Part shown: positions 16,404 to 24,863 of the stretch, one piece after another
Layout of the letters: the number at the start of each line of letters is the position of its first letter
How positions within the stretch are numbered: the stretch's first letter is position 1
Assembly (NCBI GenBank): GCA_934162265.1
Contig: CAKPHZ010000008.1
Location: forward strand, 1 to 51,653
Length of the DNA: 51,653 bases
Source of the DNA: an uncultured Bacilli bacterium
GTDB taxonomy: Bacteria; Bacillota_I; Bacilli_A; RF39; UBA660
Reading direction: 5' to 3'
The notes under the pieces: model-generated
Seen by the model: only the letters and a program-made list of their open reading frames with translations
Told to the model about the DNA's origin: nothing
Database searches by the model: none
Position numbers and translations under genes: made by a program

Positions 16404-17332
16404 TTATTAGTATTATTTTTTCTTTTTTTAATACGAGTCAAGCTTTTTTCTTCTTCGATTTTATAAGAATGAATTTCAACTCTCTTACGTTCAATCTGAC
16501 GTTCTATTTCTTGTAATTGATCCATTAACTTTTGTTTTTCAAAAACTAAATCATTATATTCACCAATTAATTGCAGTTTTTTATCGAAATTTCTCTTCCC
16601 CAATTGTTTTTTAGTAAACAGCTCTACTCCATATGAAGAAAAGTAAGAAATAAGTCTATTTAATGAAGTATCCCCCATATTTCTAAAGCGTCGAATATCT
16701 TCCAAAGAATATTGCAACAACTCTCCTAAAGTATCAATTCCATTAAAAAGAAATACTTTTTTGATATGATTATCTAATTCATCCAATTCTTCAATCAAAA
16801 TTTGATTTAAAATATCTTTTTTCTTTTCCTTAGAAAGAAAAGTAAAGTTCTTTGAAGCAACTTGATCTAATAATTTAAGACTTTTATTTTTTTGATAAGG
16901 CAACTCAACTCCCAAAGAAGTTAATCTTTCTTTCAATTCACAAACTCTAGAAGCATACATTCCATCTATTTGATAAATAGAGCTTCCACATTGAATCAAA
17001 TCTTCTATGGTAAAAAGATTATGTTGATAAAGAAATTTACAAAGTTCCATCGAAAAGCCATAAAAACTTAATGGTTTTCTACTATGTGCAATTAAACTTT
17101 CTTCCATTGTACTAAAAGAACCTCTTTCATTCATTAATTCATAACCTAGAGAATGCACAAAATCTTTCACTTCTTGTAGATTTTTCTTTCCCATTCCTCT
17201 TAATTTTTTTAAATCTTCACAATCAGCATTTAATAACTGAAAAATAGTTTTGATATTGCCTTGATAAATAAGAATACCTTTCACCCGATTAGATAAAGTT
17301 GTATTTTCAATAAAATCTGTTCTTTCAACCAT
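16400..17332 (-). CDS. Protein with three RNA polymerase alpha-CTD-like modules and a coiled coil
   Basis: A 310-residue protein. Residues 13-66 closely follow the alpha-CTD pattern: LSNRVKG matches the start of helix 1 (R16 at the place of DNA-contacting Arg265 of E. coli alpha) and KLRGMGKKNLQEVKDFV matches the conserved KVRNLGRKSLEEVK helix-hairpin-helix. Two weaker copies lie at about 88-144 and 187-238, each ending in G(Y/V)EL. A charged coiled coil (250-295) and a basic tail follow. No alpha NTD is present, so this is not rpoA. GGGTGAT precedes the ATG. Such an array could bind AT-rich UP-element DNA or compete with RNA polymerase, but that is inference. It is transcribed separately, ahead of the T-box promoter. 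Confidence 0.75.
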   Translation of the reverse strand: MVERTDFIENTTLSNRVKGILIYQGNIKTIFQLLNADCEDLKKLRGMGKKNLQEVKDFVHSLGYELMNERGSFSTMEESLIAHSRKPLSFYGFSMELCKFLYQHNLFTIEDLIQCGSSIYQIDGMYASRVCELKERLTSLGVELPYQKNKSLKLLDQVASKNFTFLSKEKKKDILNQILIEELDELDNHIKKVFLFNGIDTLGELLQYSLEDIRRFRNMGDTSLNRLISYFSSYGVELFTKKQLGKRNFDKKLQLIGEYNDLVFEKQKLMDQLQEIERQIERKRVEIHSYKIEEEKSLTRIKKRKNNTNN

Positions 17333-17404
17333 AAAATCACCCTTTCGAATATTTATTTTAATATTCTAGTTAATCTTTGTCAAGACAATCAATATGATAT
17401 CAAT

Positions 17405-17474
17405 TAAAAATACTGAAATTTTCATTTCCTCAAAAAACAGTTTTTTCCAATGAAAGGAATAGATCAGTATTTTA
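17405..17474 (-). terminator. Long terminator hairpin of the nitroreductase gene
   Basis: A nested inverted repeat: outer ten-base stem AAAATACTGA/TCAGTATTTT and an inner TTTCATT/AATGAAA, followed by U residues on the minus strand. At about 67 bases it is longer than the other terminators here. Confidence 0.7.
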
Positions 17475-17486
17475 CACTATTATAAT

Positions 17487-17999
17487 TTATTCTACGTAAA
17501 CCACCATATCTTCTAAATTCTTTCTCTTTTCATGATTAGGACTATCCAAAACGCCTTCACTTCGATAACCTATAGGCAACAAACAAATCGGTACCAAATC
17601 CTTCGATAAAGAAAACTCTTCTTTTAAAACATCTGCATCAAACATTTCAACCCAAATATTATCAATCCCCAAATTAGTAGCTTCTAACATCATATGAGTA
17701 GCAACAATAGAACCATCTATCTCTGCTGTATCATGATTATTCTTAGAAAAAACTTTTGATCTATCTACACAAACAAGCAAAACAACAGGTGCTTGATATC
17801 GACAAGGCGTTGCTTTATCAATCTTAGCAAGACCTTCCTGACTAGATATCACAAAAATTTTTTGTGGTTGTAAATTTTTCGCTGTCGGCGCAATTTTACC
17901 AGCCTCTAATATTTTTACTATCTTATCTTTTTCTACTACTTTATCCTCCTGAAAACTACGAATAGCCGTTCTTTTTTGAATAACACGATCAAATTCCAT
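17487..17999 (-). CDS. Nitroreductase-family FMN oxidoreductase
   Basis: A 170-residue protein of the nitroreductase family, which uses NAD(P)H and FMN to reduce nitro compounds, quinones or similar acceptors. RTAIRSFQ at the N-terminus (FMN phosphate contact), GKIAPTAKNLQPQ and LPIGYRSEG near the C-terminus are the usual family signatures. It is single, preceded by GGAAGAG, and ends before a long terminator. The physiological substrate cannot be deduced. Confidence 0.9.
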   Translation of the reverse strand: MEFDRVIQKRTAIRSFQEDKVVEKDKIVKILEAGKIAPTAKNLQPQKIFVISSQEGLAKIDKATPCRYQAPVVLLVCVDRSKVFSKNNHDTAEIDGSIVATHMMLEATNLGIDNIWVEMFDADVLKEEFSLSKDLVPICLLPIGYRSEGVLDSPNHEKRKNLEDMVVYVE

Positions 18000-18139
18000 A
18001 AAAACTCTTCCTTTCTATTTATAATAAATTCATTATACAATAAAATAAGATAAACAACAATTCCTCTTTAAAAAAAGTTATTACTTAAGACATTATCACA
18101 AGTTAATCATAAATTTTTTTCATTTTTATCATTTTATGC

Positions 18140-18168
18140 TTGACAAATATAAACAAATCGATTAGTAT
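18140..18168 (+). promoter_or_regulatory. Promoter of the candidate small RNA
   Basis: TTGACA (18140-18145) is perfect; TAGTAT (18163-18168) follows at 17 bases. An overlapping TATATA at 18166-18171 is an alternative at a wide spacing. Confidence 0.6.
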
Positions 18169-18174
18169 ATAAAT

Positions 18175-18277
18175 CACCAATTCAAATTTTGTATGAATTG
18201 GTGCTAGTATCACACTAGCCAACCCTTTTTATTCTTTTTGGGAGACTGTCCACAGGGGAACAGTCTCTTTGTTTTTT
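18175..18277 (+). ncRNA. Candidate small RNA of about 100 nt
   Basis: Between its own promoter and a strong terminator lies a structured region with no good ORF. Hairpin 1 is CACCAATTCA/TGAATTGGTG with a nine-base loop (18175-18203). Hairpin 2 is GCTAGT/ACTAGC (18203-18219). A linker has CCC (18223-18225) and GGG (18240-18242) flanking a T-rich stretch. Hairpin 3 is GAGACTGT/ACAGTCTC (18242-18267), followed by TTTGTTTTTT. The next gene, thiI, has a separate perfect promoter after this terminator, so this is either a free-standing RNA or an unrecognised leader. It does not match riboswitch, 6S or SRP RNA patterns I know. Confidence 0.6.
18242..18277 (+). terminator. Terminator of the candidate small RNA
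   Basis: Eight-base GC-containing stem GAGACTGT/ACAGTCTC with a loop holding CCACAGGGG, then a T-rich tract. Confidence 0.85.
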
Positions 18278-18282
18278 ATTTA

Positions 18283-18311
18283 TTGACAGATAGTTTTTTT
18301 ATTTTTATAAT
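18283..18311 (+). promoter_or_regulatory. Promoter of thiI
   Basis: TTGACA (18283-18288), 17 bases, TATAAT (18306-18311): a perfect sigma-A match, 24 bases before the ATG. Confidence 0.9.
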
Positions 18312-18334
18312 GAATATACGAAAGAAGGGATCCT

Positions 18335-19522
18335 ATGAAAAAAGTTATCTTAATTCAATATGGAGAATTAACCACAAAAAAACAAAACAGAAACTTATTT
18401 ATCCAAACATTACAAAATAATATAAATAATAGTCTAAAAGAAGAAGATATTAAAATTATTACTAATAGAGTTCGAATGTTTATTGAACCAAACGATGAAG
18501 ATAGAATACCAAATATCATTGAAAAATTAAAAAATATTTTTGGAATTCATCGTATAGTTATTGCTTACAAGAGTGATAATAATATTGAAAGTTTAAAAGA
18601 AAATATTTTAACCATTGTAAAAACAATACCTTTTAAAACTTTTAAAGTAGAAACTAAAAGAAGTAACAAAAACTTCCCTATTTCTAGTATGGAATTTAGT
18701 CGTGAAATAGGAGGACTAATTTTAAAAAACATTCCCAATATTTCTGTAGATGTTCATCAACCAGATTATACCGTTAAAATAGAAATTAGAGAAGAATTTT
18801 CATACATCTATGGAAAAATCTATGAAGGAGCTGGTGGATATCCAGTTGGTGTTGCAGGAAAAGGAGTTCTACTGCTATCAGGTGGAATTGACTCTCCTGT
18901 TGCAGGATATATGGCAATGAAAAGAGGTATCAAAATTGAATGTTTATATTTTGAATCTCCACCTCATACTTCAGAACTAGCCAAGAAGAAAGTAAAAGAT
19001 TTAGTAAAAGAACTTTCTAAATATCAACCAAACATTAAATTACATGTTATTAATTTTACCAATATTCAAGAAAATATTTATAAAAATATTAATCCAGATT
19101 ATATGATTACCATCATGAGAAGAATGATGTATCGTATTGGAGAAGAAATGATTAAAAAAACAAATTCATATATTTTAATTAATGGAGAATCTGTAGGACA
19201 AGTTGCAAGTCAAACATTACCTAGTATGTGTGCAATTAACCAAGTAACAAATATTCCTGTTATTCGTCCTGTAGCATGTTTAGACAAATTAGAAATTATT
19301 GAAATTGCGAAAAAAATAGGGACTTACGAAATATCTATCTTACCTTATGAAGATTGTTGTACGATATTCCTACCTAAACATCCAGTCATCCATCCAGTTT
19401 TAGAAAAATGTTTAGAATATGAAACAAAGATAGACTACAACAAAATGATAAAAGAAGCTGTAGAAACAGTAGAAACAATTAAAATAGATAAATCCGAAGA
19501 AAAAAAGAAATACCAATTTTAG
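18335..19522 (+). CDS. thiI: tRNA 4-thiouridine synthase ThiI
   Basis: A 395-residue protein that adenylates and thiolates U8 of tRNA; in some bacteria it also supplies sulfur for thiamine. An N-terminal ferredoxin-like plus THUMP region (about 1-165) precedes an ATP-pyrophosphatase domain with the PP-loop LLSGGIDSPVAGYMAMKRG (about 180-200). There is no C-terminal rhodanese domain, as in other Gram-positive ThiI. A CC motif in YEDCCTIF is present. No cysteine desulfurase gene is adjacent, although ThiI is often paired with one. GAAGGGAT precedes the ATG. Confidence 0.93.
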   Translation: MKKVILIQYGELTTKKQNRNLFIQTLQNNINNSLKEEDIKIITNRVRMFIEPNDEDRIPNIIEKLKNIFGIHRIVIAYKSDNNIESLKENILTIVKTIPFKTFKVETKRSNKNFPISSMEFSREIGGLILKNIPNISVDVHQPDYTVKIEIREEFSYIYGKIYEGAGGYPVGVAGKGVLLLSGGIDSPVAGYMAMKRGIKIECLYFESPPHTSELAKKKVKDLVKELSKYQPNIKLHVINFTNIQENIYKNINPDYMITIMRRMMYRIGEEMIKKTNSYILINGESVGQVASQTLPSMCAINQVTNIPVIRPVACLDKLEIIEIAKKIGTYEISILPYEDCCTIFLPKHPVIHPVLEKCLEYETKIDYNKMIKEAVETVETIKIDKSEEKKKYQF

Positions 19523-19595
19523 AAAAAATTACCAAATAATTTTAAGTATGAAATAACAAAAAGTTCACAACCTATTAGTGTAGGAGGTGAACATA

Positions 19596-19808
19596 ATGAA
19601 CAGCCAAAACAATAACAAAATGGTAGTTCCAGGTGCAAAGCAAGCCATCGAAAGAATGAAATACGAAATCGCTAACGAATTTGGTGTTAATCTTGGACCA
19701 GATGCTACTTCTAGAGCTAACGGATCAGTTGGTGGTGAAATCACTAAAAGATTAGTGAAATTAGGAGAAAACCAATTAAATGGTTCTAACTATAACCAAA
19801 CAAAATAA
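19596..19808 (+). CDS. Alpha/beta-type small acid-soluble spore protein
   Basis: A 70-residue SASP that coats and protects DNA in the dormant spore. The spore-protease (GPR) cleavage region YEIANEFGV and the DNA-binding signature RANGSVGGEITKRLV are both intact. The start at 19596 follows AGGAGGTG at eight bases; a GTG at 19587 lies in that SD. It is monocistronic with a strong terminator. A forespore (sigma-G) promoter is expected; GTATG near 19546 may be its -35, but no convincing -10 was found. This is strong evidence for a spore-forming ancestry or ability. Confidence 0.95.
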   Translation: MNSQNNNKMVVPGAKQAIERMKYEIANEFGVNLGPDATSRANGSVGGEITKRLVKLGENQLNGSNYNQTK

Positions 19809-19822
19809 GGTATTAAAAATTT

Positions 19823-19865
19823 AAAAAGAAGAATAGTATTTTTGGAATATTATTCTTCTTTTTTG
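19823..19865 (+). terminator. Terminator of the SASP gene
   Basis: AAGAAGAATA/TATTCTTCTT ten-base stem followed by TTTT. Confidence 0.85.
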
Positions 19866-19890
19866 TTCATAATTACCTTAGGTGATAATT

Positions 19891-20394
19891 ATGTATTCCT
19901 ATAACTGTCTAATTTTTTATTCAATATTAGGATTTATCTTAGAAAGTACAATCTATAAAATCAAAAAAAGTAAAAGACATAGTGGAATATCTTATGGACC
20001 AGTAACTTATGTCTATGGATTCGGCATCTTAGGATTAAATGCACTAGATAAGTATTTTTTATCCAAAATAAAAGGAAACAAAATCAAGAAACTATTTATC
20101 ACATTTCTTTCATCAACAATATTGATGAGCCTAATTGAATTTCTAGGAGGAATCATTCTATATAAAATCTTTCAAATAAGACTATGGGATTATTCCAACA
20201 AACCTTATCATTTAGGACGCTATGTATGTTTAGAACTATCTATAATATGGGGAATTCTAGGCTGTCTCTACTTATATTTTGCCAAAAAAATTTTTGATCC
20301 CCTACTAGAAAAGATTCCTAAAAAAATTAGTATAGCCTTAATGATTATTCAATTAATCGATATCATTTTTGTAATAATGAACAAGTTTTTCTAA
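19891..20394 (+). CDS. CmpB-like membrane protein (putative ABC-transporter type IV family)
   Basis: A 167-residue protein with about five membrane segments. YGPVTYVYGFG, SLIEFLGGIILYKIF, LWDYSNKP and ELSIIWGILG match the pattern of the PF06541 family (named putative ABC transporter type IV, transport unproven). The start is ATG at 19891, preceded by AGGTGATAAT. The stop lies within a terminator stem, and the last 42 bases overlap the convergent minus-strand gene. Function is unknown. Confidence 0.8.
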   Translation: MYSYNCLIFYSILGFILESTIYKIKKSKRHSGISYGPVTYVYGFGILGLNALDKYFLSKIKGNKIKKLFITFLSSTILMSLIEFLGGIILYKIFQIRLWDYSNKPYHLGRYVCLELSIIWGILGCLYLYFAKKIFDPLLEKIPKKISIALMIIQLIDIIFVIMNKFF

Positions 20395-21507
20395 AGGAGA
20401 AAGAAACTCCTTTAGTTTTTTTTGAAAATCATCTTTTTCACTAGAAGTAAGATTTTGATAATTAATCCTCTTAGCATCACTTTCTTCTAAAAGAGAATTT
20501 TTTCCATTTCTTAAAACAGCTTTAACTGTCTTTTCCGTAGTTTCTCCATTTTTTTCAATACTAGAATTTAACAAGTAGGAATACCCTCCTTTTTCTTCTT
20601 GAATAATCAACTGAAGATTATAAACTTTATTAATAACCTGATAAGAATAGCAATAGCGATAAGAAGAAGCTTCTCCAGAAAAAACACTGTATAACTCCCC
20701 ATTCTCATAAATTCTTAATTGGAAATTTTTCTTCTTATTTTCCATGACTAATCGATATTTCTTTGCTTCAGAAACTTCATAAACAATTTCTTTATCTTTA
20801 TATTCTAAAATACTTCTTAATTCATTTCCCTGATTAGTAATTGCACACTTAATAGAAACAACATCATTAGTCAAAGCATTATTTTTAATAGTCACAATAA
20901 TATTATATTTATCCTTAAGATAATTACTTCCCAAAATATCATTAATATCTTTCTCATTCAAAGAAAAACTAAACTCTACAATAGGAACATTCCCCTCTAA
21001 ATATAAATTCTTAATAGCCTTAATCTCAGAAATTTTCTTCTTTAACCGAGAAACAAAATCTTCATACAAAAGATCTTGTGAATAAACCACCCCATAACGA
21101 GAAAAACTCCCTAACTCCAAAGAATAATCTTGAGAAGTAATTTTCGAATACAAATAATTATCCTGATTAGAAAGGTCTAATTGTAATCCATTCTCTTCTC
21201 TTAATATTCCATAATTATAAACACTATCTTCTAAAGTAATTGTCCCTTCTAAACTAGAAGAAGAAGCAACATTTTTAGGAATAATTGAAGTAAAAACATT
21301 AGCGTATTGCTTCTTCAAAGCAACAAAATCAGACTGTAAAACTTGTTCAAAAGACAACACTGTACGATAATAAACAAAATAACTAATCCCCAAAATAAGA
21401 AAAATAGAGAAAAAATAAATAATAACATATTTTGTGTATTTACTATGATGAACTTGAGGATCTTGATATACTTTTTTCTCTTTTAAAATTGCATCATACT
21501 TACCCAA
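20353..21507 (-). CDS. Single-pass membrane protein of unknown function
   Basis: A 384-residue protein: a short basic cytoplasmic part with KYDAILKEKKVYQDP, one membrane segment (about 28-48), then an extracytoplasmic domain of about 330 residues rich in beta-strand-like alternation and charged residues. The start is TTG at 21507 after GAGGTGAT. I do not recognise a family. Its 3' end overlaps the convergent CmpB-like gene by 42 bases. It may be a lineage-specific envelope protein. Confidence 0.7.
   Translation of the reverse strand: MGKYDAILKEKKVYQDPQVHHSKYTKYVIIYFFSIFLILGISYFVYYRTVLSFEQVLQSDFVALKKQYANVFTSIIPKNVASSSSLEGTITLEDSVYNYGILREENGLQLDLSNQDNYLYSKITSQDYSLELGSFSRYGVVYSQDLLYEDFVSRLKKKISEIKAIKNLYLEGNVPIVEFSFSLNEKDINDILGSNYLKDKYNIIVTIKNNALTNDVVSIKCAITNQGNELRSILEYKDKEIVYEVSEAKKYRLVMENKKKNFQLRIYENGELYSVFSGEASSYRYCYSYQVINKVYNLQLIIQEEKGGYSYLLNSSIEKNGETTEKTVKAVLRNGKNSLLEESDAKRINYQNLTSSEKDDFQKKLKEFLSPLEKLVHYYKNDID
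20391..20423 (+). terminator. Terminator inside a convergent gene overlap
   Basis: CTAAAGGAG/CTCCTTTAG stem followed by eight T on the plus strand. It ends the CmpB-like gene and lies within the last codons of the opposing gene. Confidence 0.85.
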
Positions 21508-21662
21508 AATATCACCTCTTTATTTTATCTTAATTATAGCATATTCTTTTTTACTTTCAAAGTGTTATTGAAAATTCCTACAGATTTTTGAATAAAATAA
21601 ATATTAAAATTTTTCCTGTTGCTATTGCAATGTCTTTACCTTAATAAAATAAAGAATATTAT

Positions 21663-21691
21663 AAAAAGTCCATAACCAAAAAGTTATGAAC
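21663..21691 (-). terminator. Terminator of ddl-ruvA
   Basis: GTTCATAAC/GTTATGGAC stem with a seven-base loop followed by UUUUU on the minus strand, about 57 bases after ruvA. Confidence 0.75.
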
Positions 21692-21747
21692 CAATAAGAA
21701 TAGTAATTTTTATCTTAATATCTATTAGTAAAAATACTAAACATTAA

Positions 21748-22308
21748 TTATTTTAACATTAATTTCAAAGCTTCTTTAATTTGCTCTTCCAAAGATAAAC
21801 TACTATCTATTTTGTTTGCTACCTTCTTTACATCAGCCTGCTTATAGCCAAGTCCTAATAACACTTCTGTCAACTCATCAGTAAAGTCTTCCTTAGCAAA
21901 TAGCCCCGTATTTACAGCATTAAGTTTTCCTTTCAAATCTAAAACCATCTGCTTAGCAACTTTATCCCCTATCTTAGGGAATTTTTTCAAATAACTCAAA
22001 TTATTATTCTCAATTGCATCAGCAATAGAAGTAAAACTACCCGTTGCAATAATAGGTAAAGCCATCTTAGGACCTAATCCTTTTACAGAAATTAGTTTCA
22101 AGAAAAGTTCTTTCTGCTCTCTCGTCTGAAATCCATATAAAGTATATTCTTCTTCTCCTACCTTAGTATAAGTATAAACAGTAACTACCTCATTTAATCG
22201 ATATGAATAAGGATTAGGAACATAAATCAAATAACCAATATCATGATTCTCTAAAACAATATTATTGCTATCAATTTCCGTAATCTTTCCCTTAATATAG
22301 CCGTACAT
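21748..22308 (-). CDS. ruvA: Holliday junction DNA helicase subunit RuvA
   Basis: A 186-residue RuvA. The N-terminal OB fold (MYGYIKGKITEID to about 63), the two helix-hairpin-helix motifs (LISVKGLGPKMAL and LKKFPKIGDKVAKQMVLDLKGKL) and the small C-terminal domain III (EVLLGLGYKQADVKK) are all present. It tetramerises on four-way junctions and guides RuvB. No ruvB follows, which is unusual, since ruvAB is commonly an operon. Its ATG overlaps the ddl stop codon (TAATG). Confidence 0.96.
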   Translation of the reverse strand: MYGYIKGKITEIDSNNIVLENHDIGYLIYVPNPYSYRLNEVVTVYTYTKVGEEEYTLYGFQTREQKELFLKLISVKGLGPKMALPIIATGSFTSIADAIENNNLSYLKKFPKIGDKVAKQMVLDLKGKLNAVNTGLFAKEDFTDELTEVLLGLGYKQADVKKVANKIDSSLSLEEQIKEALKLMLK

Positions 22309-23465
22309 TACCTCATCTCCTTCAATTTTGCATTCGTTGTATTCTTAATAATATCCGAATGAAGAGTCAAAGTCATCTCTTGATGTTTTACCTCTACTGA
22401 AATAGCATCTTGAATCATTACATTCAAAAGTTCACGATAAGAAATATTTCTAGCTTCCCATAAATGATGTGCAAAACACCAAGGAATACTATTCACCTCA
22501 TCAACATATAATTTTTTATTTTTAGTATCATACAAAAAATCAATTCTAGCAGTACCACGCATATTCAACATCTTAAAAACAGCCAAAGAATAAGTCTCAA
22601 TTTCTTTTCTTAACTTATCCTGTATATCAGCAGGACAAGTCCTTTCAATACTAGAATCTTCTAAAGCATCTCCTACTAAAAATTTATCTCCATACTCAAT
22701 CATTTCCTTACTAGTCTTAATCTCTTCTATTTCACTAGTAATATTTCCATTAGGTGTTAACAATACTGAACAATTATATTCCACCATATCAGAAATCTTC
22801 TCCTCAATTACAACTTTACTATCAAATTTAAAAGCCCTCTCAATTGTAGAATCAATCTCTTCCTTCTGAGTAATCGTTTCTACCCCAACACTTCCACCTA
22901 AAGTTGCAGGCTTAATAATAAGAGGATACTTTAATTCATCAATCTGCTTAAACAATTCTTCCTTCTTATTTCGATAAAATCTTTCCCCAAACCAAACAAA
23001 TTTTGTAACAGGAATATCATTCGATATCAGTACTTGTTTCATAAAAACCTTATCCTGTGCCATTACAGAAGAATAAATGCTACTTCCAACATAAGGAATA
23101 CCAATCAAATTCAAATACCCTTGAATTGAACCATCTTCCATATTAGCCCCATGAACCATCGGAAAAGCCAAATGAAGTTCACAAACCTCACTCTTAACTA
23201 CTCCAACTTTCTGTAAAACATATCTTCCTTCTTTATTCACTAATATAACTCTCTTAGTGTATCTTTTAATTAAATCAAAATCTTTAAAAGTATCTAAAAA
23301 TTTTAAACAACCACCAGTATACCATTCCAAATCTTTTGTAATATAAATCGGAATAACCTCATACTTCTCATTATCAATATGAGAAATAGCTTGAATAGCT
23401 GTCAAAATTGAAGCTTCATGTTCAACACTTTTCCCCCCAAAAATTACACCAACATTTAATTTCAT
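22308..23465 (-). CDS. ddl: D-alanine-D-alanine ligase
   Basis: An ATP-grasp enzyme of about 385 residues that makes the D-Ala-D-Ala dipeptide for peptidoglycan. GGKSVEHEASI (N-terminal glycine-rich motif), the ATP-grasp region PLIIKPATLGGSVGV, and ARIDFLYD with VDEVNSIPW (metal-binding Glu/Asn) are conserved. The start is ATG at 23465 after AGGTGAT, preferred over a GTG nine bases upstream. It is coupled to ruvA. It fits a walled cell, in contrast to true Mollicutes. Confidence 0.96.
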   Translation of the reverse strand: MKLNVGVIFGGKSVEHEASILTAIQAISHIDNEKYEVIPIYITKDLEWYTGGCLKFLDTFKDFDLIKRYTKRVILVNKEGRYVLQKVGVVKSEVCELHLAFPMVHGANMEDGSIQGYLNLIGIPYVGSSIYSSVMAQDKVFMKQVLISNDIPVTKFVWFGERFYRNKKEELFKQIDELKYPLIIKPATLGGSVGVETITQKEEIDSTIERAFKFDSKVVIEEKISDMVEYNCSVLLTPNGNITSEIEEIKTSKEMIEYGDKFLVGDALEDSSIERTCPADIQDKLRKEIETYSLAVFKMLNMRGTARIDFLYDTKNKKLYVDEVNSIPWCFAHHLWEARNISYRELLNVMIQDAISVEVKHQEMTLTLHSDIIKNTTNAKLKEMR

Positions 23466-23658
23466 TTTTATCACCTACAAATCTAGTATAATATAAAAAA
23501 TTCTCCTTGAAAAGAAAAAACAATTCAGTTTACATTTTTTCTTTTTTATTTAAATTTTAAAAAACAAAAAAATACTTATCAATAACTAAAAGTTAATTTA
23601 AAGACTATACAAAAAATAAAAAAATTGCTATAATTAAAAATAGAAAAGGAGGAATAAA

Positions 23659-24834
23659 ATGCATATTATTACCTTATCTGAATTACAATTTAAAAATTAT
23701 TCTAACCTACATAGTAAAAGAAATTATAAACAAAGCGTTGAATATGCCAAATTAAAAATGGAAAATGGTTACACTCCCCTTTACTTAGGACTAATCGATG
23801 AAATGAACAATGTACACGCTGCAACTTTAATCCTAGAAAAAAAAATTAACAATAAACATCGATACGGATATGTACCTAACGGATATTTATTAAACTATTA
23901 TAACCTTGACTTACTAAAATGCTTTACCACAGAATTAAAAGCATATCTAAAAAAGTTAAACTATATTTACTTAAGAATTAATCCACTAATTAATTATCAA
24001 GTATATGACAGTGACTTTATCTTAAAAGAAAACAATAGTGGTATCATTAAAGAATTTGAAAAACTAGAATATAACTTTATTCCTAATACAGCAAAATACA
24101 AAATGGTATTAAAAGCAACTGATATTAGATCAACATATCAAAACTTTAAAAGAAGTTTAAGAAGAAACATTAACAACTGCTTAAAAAAAGGAATAACCGT
24201 TTATCAAGGGACAGAAAAAGACAAACAAGACTTTCTAAATTTAGTAGAAAACAAAGATAGATACAACAAAATCATGGAATTATTTTCAAGTAAAAATAAT
24301 GAATTTGAATTTTATTTAGCAAAAATAATGCCAGAAACATACATTAATAATTATCGCTACTTAATCAAAAAAGAACAATTAAACAACGAAAGACTTAATC
24401 AAAAATTAAAAAATCCAAAAGTACAAAAAACAAAAAATTTATTAGAAAGAAAAATGACTTCTGATCATCTACTAACGACATATAATAATGAACTTATCGC
24501 AGGTACTGCCGTATTAAAGAAATATCCTCAAGGAGTAATTATCTCTGGTGTTGGAATTATTAAAAATGATCGTGAAGTAACTTTTATCAAAGAAAGCTAT
24601 ACCAATGAATTTAAAAACATCCGTAGTATTCCCATGATAAAATGGGAAATTATCAAAAAACTAATTATGGAAGGATATCACCGCTTTGATTTAGGAACAA
24701 TCTTAATTGCAAAAAATCAAATTACCAAAACTGGATACAACGGAAACATTGTAGAATATACCAATAGCTTTGATTTAGTCATCAACGATCTTCTATATAA
24801 ATTTAATGGTTTTGCCAAAAAGAAACCAAAATAA
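23659..24834 (+). CDS. FemAB-type peptidoglycan aminoacyltransferase
   Basis: A 391-residue protein of the FemX/FemA/FemB family, which attaches amino acids from aminoacyl-tRNA to the lipid II side chain. FKRSLRRNINNCLKKG (about 155-170) and FDLGTI near residue 345 are at the usual places, and the basic helical stretch KKEQLNNERLNQKLK (about 238-252) fits the coiled-coil arm between the two GNAT-like halves. AAAGGAGG precedes the ATG. It stands alone, divergent from ddl, and ends in a clear terminator. The amino acid added is not deducible. Confidence 0.88.
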   Translation: MHIITLSELQFKNYSNLHSKRNYKQSVEYAKLKMENGYTPLYLGLIDEMNNVHAATLILEKKINNKHRYGYVPNGYLLNYYNLDLLKCFTTELKAYLKKLNYIYLRINPLINYQVYDSDFILKENNSGIIKEFEKLEYNFIPNTAKYKMVLKATDIRSTYQNFKRSLRRNINNCLKKGITVYQGTEKDKQDFLNLVENKDRYNKIMELFSSKNNEFEFYLAKIMPETYINNYRYLIKKEQLNNERLNQKLKNPKVQKTKNLLERKMTSDHLLTTYNNELIAGTAVLKKYPQGVIISGVGIIKNDREVTFIKESYTNEFKNIRSIPMIKWEIIKKLIMEGYHRFDLGTILIAKNQITKTGYNGNIVEYTNSFDLVINDLLYKFNGFAKKKPK

Positions 24835-24861
24835 AAGATACCACTTATGATATCTTTTTTT
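24833..24861 (+). terminator. Terminator of the FemAB gene
   Basis: AAAAGATA/TATCTTTT stem followed by T residues. Confidence 0.8.
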
Positions 24862-24863
24862 AG

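Noticed and set aside
18175..18277. Small RNA as a TPP, preQ1 or guanidine riboswitch for thiI
   Set aside because: The conserved cores of these riboswitches are not present, and thiI has a separate promoter after the terminator.
18238..18420. Plus-strand 60-codon frame overlapping thiI
   Set aside because: It crosses the small-RNA terminator and thiI promoter and has no ribosome binding site.
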